DNA of 8,820 nt, taken from Bacteroidales bacterium (lineage in GTDB: Bacteria > Bacteroidota > Bacteroidia > Bacteroidales > UBA932). A model generated the notes under the pieces. That model ran no database searches. It was not told the DNA's origin and was given only the letters and a program-made list of their open reading frames with translations. The position numbers were made by a program, and so were the translations under genes. Position 1 is the first letter of the stretch. Each line of letters starts with the position of its first letter. Positions 5,339 through 8,820 of this stretch are shown in pieces. Location: contig JALNXR010000072.1 in the NCBI GenBank assembly GCA_023230265.1, positions 1-8,820 on the forward strand. The letters run 5' to 3'.

Positions 5339-7417
5339 ATGAGAAAAGGCGTTCTTATTCTACCCCTTATCGTCGTCTCTCTCGCTGGATGCGATCCGGT
5401 CACTACCGACAGCGGCAGCAGCGACACCAGCGGTTTGGGAGCACTTCTGAACATCGAGGTCGTTTCCGGACTTAAAGAAGAATACGTCCAGTATGAAATC
5501 GTCGATCAAAACGAAGTTATGGTCCTCGCCGAATACGAAAACGGATTTGAAAACGTCGGTGGCGATCAATTGACATTTGATCCGGGAATTCTCGACACTT
5601 CCGAAATTGGAAACTTTGATATCTCAATCTCATTATTGGATAAGACGGTTGAATGGAGTTACGAAGTGTTTGAAAACACCGGCATCGAAGGCATCGAAAT
5701 TCCGGATTCAGTCAAAAACTACAATAACAATATTAAAGAGCAGAGCGAGGGCAACAAGCGCAAAGAATTCATGGATCGCGGACAAGGCTATTTTGTCGGC
5801 GATGACAATCCCTTCGTTTTTGTTCCTGTCATCTTCACCTATATCGATGACGAAGAATTGTTCGTCTACGGTTATCACAGCGTGTCGACCATCGATGAAA
5901 AACGCGGAGACGAATGGGTCCGCTTGGCGGCTGAAGGCGAGATAAGCGAAGTTGTCGCCATCGACGAATACGCCTCTTCATATGATTTCACCGAAGCGGC
6001 GATCGGCAAGTCTTATCGGCTGACCGTCAGACCTGCCGGAGAGCAATATGCTCTCGGCGATCAATTTGTCGTGTCGTTTGAGTTTACCGTCTGCGAAGGC
6101 TTTAACGTTTTTGATCAAGATGATTTATCGCACTTCGACAACGTCAATAGCTTATGGACGAACTACCGTACCGAAAAGGGCTGGGAAGTTCAAGATATCG
6201 ACGGCCTGATTTTGCACAATGACATTAAAGTCAAAGCTTCGAACATACCAACCGGTTTCTTCTACTCCGAAGGCGATAGCGAAGTATCGAGTGGCGATGC
6301 CGACTACGACCGCGTCATCGGTTCGCTACGCGACAATGTCAATCTATATCACCGCGACATCGCTCCCGGGGAGGATTTTGTCTTCAATGGCAACTACTTC
6401 ACGATCAATTATTCGACTTTGCCTTATGTCGTCAGAGAGTCTGGAAGAATTGATGCTTTGCCAGGATCGGTTATCTCGCATGCGACTCTCATAAAGGCGG
6501 GATACAATCGCACAGACGCCGACTTGGGCGATTACACCATGAAGAATCTCCGCATCATCGGCAACGCCAACCGCACTGAAGAAGGAGAAAAATCAGGCGG
6601 GGCCATCTTTACGAAACTTTTGAGCGTCGATTCGCATCTTTACAACCTCATCGGCACACAGTGCTTCACATTTATTCTCACTGAGCTCGCGGGACCCAAC
6701 CCAATTATTGAAAAGACGCGTGGTTACGACTCGTTTAGCAGCATGCTATATAACTGGGGGACGAGCAATCTGCAAATTATAGATTCCGAATTCATCGGCG
6801 CCGGTGGCCCAATTATTATCGCTGACCATGTTTCTCCGGAAGCTGATGGTTCGGGAGGTAATCCTTCGGGAACATATTTCATAAATACGAAATTGGAATC
6901 AATCGTGACCGGTGGCGAAAACTGGTTCAAACTTGTACACGCTGATGCCGCTGTCACCGATATCGTTAATTTGGGTGAAGACGTAATTGCTCAATATGGA
7001 ACGAATTCCATCACTAAATTAATAAATATTAATGGCACTGACGTCGCCCACTTTAATCTCATTGGAGTCGTCAAAAATGGTGCCGCTTCCGAACCCTCTT
7101 CAGAAAAAATCAGAGGAGTCATATCAATTGATGACGGGGTGGATCTTGATTTAAATGGTCCTTTTATAACCAATCCAGGACTTGTGGAAAATTTCCCTCC
7201 AGCCATGCCGCGCTTCCAATCGAGCAATGGCGAAATGGCACTAACCGAAGGCACAATCCTACTTAATCCCTTAGGCCAGCCAATTCCCAAATATTCCGAA
7301 ACGCAAACCAACTATTTCACCGGTCCATACCTTAATATGTATGTGAGCGTCGGAACGGCACCGACTGATTTTACTGCTGGTTATATGGGTTTGGTGTTCG
7401 GCCTTCAAGAAAGATAA
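5339..7417 (+). CDS. Surface lipoprotein with Ig-like and probable beta-helix regions
   Basis: The protein has 692 residues. A lipoprotein signal peptide (MRKG, then a hydrophobic core) ends in the lipobox SLAGC, so Cys18 would be lipidated. A Ser/Thr/Gly/Asp linker (19-35) follows. Residues 38-112 look like a bacterial Ig-like domain of the Big_3 type (IEVVSGLKEEYV ... VLAEYENG ... LDTSEIGNFDISI). Residues 113-255 are a less clear, beta-rich region. Residues 290-610 show short repeated strands of the kind seen in right-handed beta-helices (MKNLRIIGNA, LQIIDSEFIGAGGPIIIAD, FNLIGVV), with many Gly, Asn and Asp turns. I see no catalytic motif, sortase signal or transmembrane tail. It is probably exposed on the outer face of the membrane and may bind polysaccharide or another surface ligand. 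Its position after the ABC operon suggests a shared job, but it has its own promoter and the link is inference. Confidence 0.78.
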   Translation: MRKGVLILPLIVVSLAGCDPVTTDSGSSDTSGLGALLNIEVVSGLKEEYVQYEIVDQNEVMVLAEYENGFENVGGDQLTFDPGILDTSEIGNFDISISLLDKTVEWSYEVFENTGIEGIEIPDSVKNYNNNIKEQSEGNKRKEFMDRGQGYFVGDDNPFVFVPVIFTYIDDEELFVYGYHSVSTIDEKRGDEWVRLAAEGEISEVVAIDEYASSYDFTEAAIGKSYRLTVRPAGEQYALGDQFVVSFEFTVCEGFNVFDQDDLSHFDNVNSLWTNYRTEKGWEVQDIDGLILHNDIKVKASNIPTGFFYSEGDSEVSSGDADYDRVIGSLRDNVNLYHRDIAPGEDFVFNGNYFTINYSTLPYVVRESGRIDALPGSVISHATLIKAGYNRTDADLGDYTMKNLRIIGNANRTEEGEKSGGAIFTKLLSVDSHLYNLIGTQCFTFILTELAGPNPIIEKTRGYDSFSSMLYNWGTSNLQIIDSEFIGAGGPIIIADHVSPEADGSGGNPSGTYFINTKLESIVTGGENWFKLVHADAAVTDIVNLGEDVIAQYGTNSITKLININGTDVAHFNLIGVVKNGAASEPSSEKIRGVISIDDGVDLDLNGPFITNPGLVENFPPAMPRFQSSNGEMALTEGTILLNPLGQPIPKYSETQTNYFTGPYLNMYVSVGTAPTDFTAGYMGLVFGLQER

Positions 7418-7462
7418 CGGCCGACACTGCAACATTCGACATCATAGCATCAAAAAACGGAG

Positions 7463-7533
7463 CTCTTAAATAAAACGTGGAAAAACGTGGAATGATAGCT
7501 CCAACCCACGAAATCTCTTAAATTAAACGTGGA
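7463..7533. repeat. Direct repeats at the IS end (AAACGTGGA cluster)
   Basis: CTCTTAAATAAAACGTGGA (7463-7481) and CTCTTAAATTAAACGTGGA (7515-7533) match at 18 of 19 bases, 52 bases apart. AAAACGTGGA is also tandem at 7472-7481 and 7482-7491, one helical turn apart. CCCACG (7505-7510) is a near copy in the opposite direction. GGAGCT (7459-7464) and AGCTCC (7497-7502) form an inverted pair around the first cluster. These are likely transposase binding sites. The third copy overlaps the transposase stop codon. Confidence 0.6.
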
Positions 7534-8820
7534 GAGGGTATGAAAGCAATTTCGTACCCTTTTTATATGGGCTTTTTCCATAAGTCATGATGAGCATAGC
7601 CCGTTTTCTAAACCGTTCGAAATTATGGTATCCGTAAGCTGATTTGATGATTGTTTTTAGCTGATTATTCAGGCTTTCAGCGATGACGTTTGTGTACTTC
7701 ATTTGCCTTTGGCCTTTGGCGAGGCCATTCGCGATTTCGTTTCGCCATCGATGATAGGTCTTAGCGACCGTTTTTAAGATATCCGAAGTAGTGGCGTAAA
7801 GGCGACTCACAAGGCGATTAATAAAATTGACGGCCTCTTCAAAACTATAATAGTGATTCGCATAGCTAAACAGCTCTTGAAGAATCGCATATCCCGACCA
7901 TAGATCCGAATCGAGCTTTAAACATTCCAATATCAGGTCGTCATAGTGAAAAACTTCGCCGGTTTTCGCATAGGTATAAAATTTATCGGGGACTTTGCTT
8001 GATCGACATATAAAGTACTTCCAGTGCGCTTTCATAAAATTATAGGCAAGGCCGCCTTTCTTTGCTTTCGTGTTCATCGCCTTTGTCCTCAGGCGGTTGA
8101 CGGCATTGGTAAGCTGCGCGATGACATGGAATAAATCGACGACGTGCACGGCCCTTTCGAAGTAGCGGCTTCTGACACTTTCGTAAGCGTCATACATATC
8201 GGAGATAAAAACTTTAACTATGTTAAGCTCGTTAGGATTAATCGATCCAAAATATTCCCTTAAATAAGCCATCTGACGGTTTTTGATAATATCGACGATT
8301 TCACCCTTTTCAAAGTCAGTCAGAACACAGACAAACTTTTGATTGATCTCCTCCGAGAAGCGAATCTCATCGATGCATAGAACACGCGGCATCTTTAAAC
8401 GCGGGACGAACTTCACTTTCTCATCGAAAAGCTGGACGATTCTCCCGTTCGAAAGATGGTATTTATTCGCGATGTCTTGAAAGGTGAGTTTCCTGGCGAA
8501 ATCAGAATAGATGAGCTGCTTGATTTGCTCGGTGTTTTTGTCATAGCGATTGACACCTTTAATCTCTGGAGTGAAGGTCTTATGACAGACCCGGCATTTA
8601 AAGCGGACCTTTTTAATGCGTATCGTGTCTTGAATCTCGTTATTTTCGGAACAGCCGATCTCGACAAAAGCATAATCGTTAATATAGGCCTTGTCGGCGT
8701 GACAGTATGGGCATTCTCTTTGGTCGGTTCTCTGTTCGATTTCGTAGATGAAACCTTTCTCGGTTTTAATCGGATCAAAGGGGATGTTCTTAAAGTTGTT
8801 GTTCTTAAAGTTGTTCGGAT
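7523..8820 (-). CDS. ISL3-family DDE transposase, nearly complete (N-terminus outside window)
   Basis: The frame is open from 8818 down to the TAA at 7525-7523, 431 visible residues, close to the usual family length, so few N-terminal residues are missing. A GTG at 8416 lies in mid-gene and is not the start. Domains by visible residue: a zinc finger with CPYC (36-39) and CRVC (75-78); a helix-turn-helix, LTFQDIANKYHLSNGRIVQL (111-130); and the DDE domain with Asp150 (LCIDEIRF), Asp228 (HVVDLFHVI) and Glu381 (IAESLNNQLK), followed by the conserved AYGYHNFERFRKRA. All three catalytic residues are present and there is no frameshift or stop, so it may be active. It catalyses cut-and-paste or related movement of its own element. 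It runs opposite to the lipoprotein gene and converges on it. Confidence 0.92.
   Translation of the reverse strand, partial: PNNFKNNNFKNIPFDPIKTEKGFIYEIEQRTDQRECPYCHADKAYINDYAFVEIGCSENNEIQDTIRIKKVRFKCRVCHKTFTPEIKGVNRYDKNTEQIKQLIYSDFARKLTFQDIANKYHLSNGRIVQLFDEKVKFVPRLKMPRVLCIDEIRFSEEINQKFVCVLTDFEKGEIVDIIKNRQMAYLREYFGSINPNELNIVKVFISDMYDAYESVRSRYFERAVHVVDLFHVIAQLTNAVNRLRTKAMNTKAKKGGLAYNFMKAHWKYFICRSSKVPDKFYTYAKTGEVFHYDDLILECLKLDSDLWSGYAILQELFSYANHYYSFEEAVNFINRLVSRLYATTSDILKTVAKTYHRWRNEIANGLAKGQRQMKYTNVIAESLNNQLKTIIKSAYGYHNFERFRKRAMLIMTYGKSPYKKGTKLLSYPLHV
7535..7564 (+). terminator. Intrinsic terminator on the + strand, inside the 3' end of the transposase gene
   Basis: AGGGTATGAAA (7535-7545) pairs with TTTCGTACCCT (7550-7560), 11 pairs with one G-U, closed by a GCAA tetraloop (GNRA type) and followed by T to 7564. 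It ends transcripts coming from the lipoprotein side. On the minus strand the stem is not followed by a T-run, so it would not terminate the transposase mRNA in the same way. The bases also encode transposase residues just before its stop codon. Confidence 0.72.
8786..8815. repeat. Perfect 15-base tandem duplication in the transposase N-terminal coding region
   Basis: GTTCTTAAAGTTGTT occurs twice with no gap (8786-8800 and 8801-8815). On the minus strand it adds a second NNFKN unit to the transposase (visible residues 2-11), so the frame is kept. It lies ahead of the zinc finger and is probably neutral. Confidence 0.8.

Larger units (their letters stand above)
7459..8820 (-). mobile_element. 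ISL3-family insertion sequence, one end plus transposase (other end outside window)
   Basis: The identification rests on the transposase (7523 to the window edge). The end nearest the lipoprotein gene is placed at about 7459, where GGAGCTCTT begins a run of AAACGTGGA repeats; this start resembles the GGCTCTT-like tips I recall for the family. ISL3 elements usually make 8-base target duplications; the eight bases before this end are CAAAAAAC (7451-7458) and should recur after the other end if the boundary is right. The exact tip could be a few bases off. Confidence 0.75.

Noticed and set aside
7393..7427. Hairpin TCGGCC (7398-7403) with GGCCGA (7419-7424) across the lipoprotein stop codon, as a terminator
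   Set aside because: The loop is 15 bases and no T-run follows; the hairpin inside the IS end (7535-7564) is far better.
7523..8416. Transposase starting at GTG 8416, giving a 297-residue protein
   Set aside because: The same frame continues upstream without a stop to the window edge and holds family domains, so 8416 is internal.
8413..8778. A 121-residue minus-strand reading frame rich in Ser, Arg and Lys
   Set aside because: It is out of frame with the transposase, whose true frame is open through the same bases and encodes the zinc finger and helix-turn-helix.
1..8820. CRISPR array, tRNA or rRNA genes, phage or defence genes
   Set aside because: No regularly spaced repeats, cloverleaf or rRNA-like stretches, or matching protein motifs were seen on either strand.

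Overview
The window looks like a chromosomal piece from a low-to-moderate-GC Gram-positive-type bacterium, most likely an uncultured Bacillota or Mycoplasmatota-related lineage. The reasons are the YwaF/TMEM164-type membrane protein, an EcsA-like ABC ATPase with a two-half ABC-2-type permease, a short lipoprotein signal peptide ending in LAGC, purine-rich Shine-Dalgarno sites and an ISL3-type transposase. Reading frames stay open under the standard code, tryptophans are TGG, and visible stops are TAA or TAG, so this is not a TGA=Trp mollicute. The lineage call is an inference and no rRNA or marker gene supports it.

Layout. Positions 1-786 (+) hold the 3' end of a ComEC-like metallo-beta-lactamase-fold hydrolase whose start lies outside the window. 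The 106-base gap after it contains a strong sigma-A-type promoter (TTAACA, 17 bases, extended TGcTATAAT). A perfect 14-base palindrome covers its -35 box, and the leader can form a hairpin. The promoter drives a tight three-gene operon on the + strand: (i) a 737-residue fusion of a YwaF/TMEM164-like polytopic domain to an ABC ATPase (893-3106); (ii) a 558-residue permease (3115-4791); (iii) a 153-residue membrane-anchored protein with a Big2-like Ig domain (4793-5254). A second, weaker promoter precedes a 692-residue lipoprotein with Ig-like and probable beta-helix regions (5339-7417).

The right end, from about 7459 to the window edge, is an ISL3-family insertion sequence on the opposite strand. 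It carries an almost complete transposase (zinc finger, helix-turn-helix, DDE residues), AAACGTGGA repeats at its end, and a + strand intrinsic terminator buried in the 3' end of the transposase gene.

How the genes may work together (inference): ATPase and permease would form an ABC exporter or flippase. The fused YwaF-like domain keeps the Cys and His that I recall as catalytic in the TMEM164 acyltransferase, so the complex may couple acyl-lipid chemistry in the membrane to ABC transport. The Ig-domain protein and the lipoprotein would be its extracytoplasmic partners. The most notable observations are the fusion itself and a well-placed internal Shine-Dalgarno and ATG exactly at the domain boundary, which could yield a free ATPase as well as the fusion.
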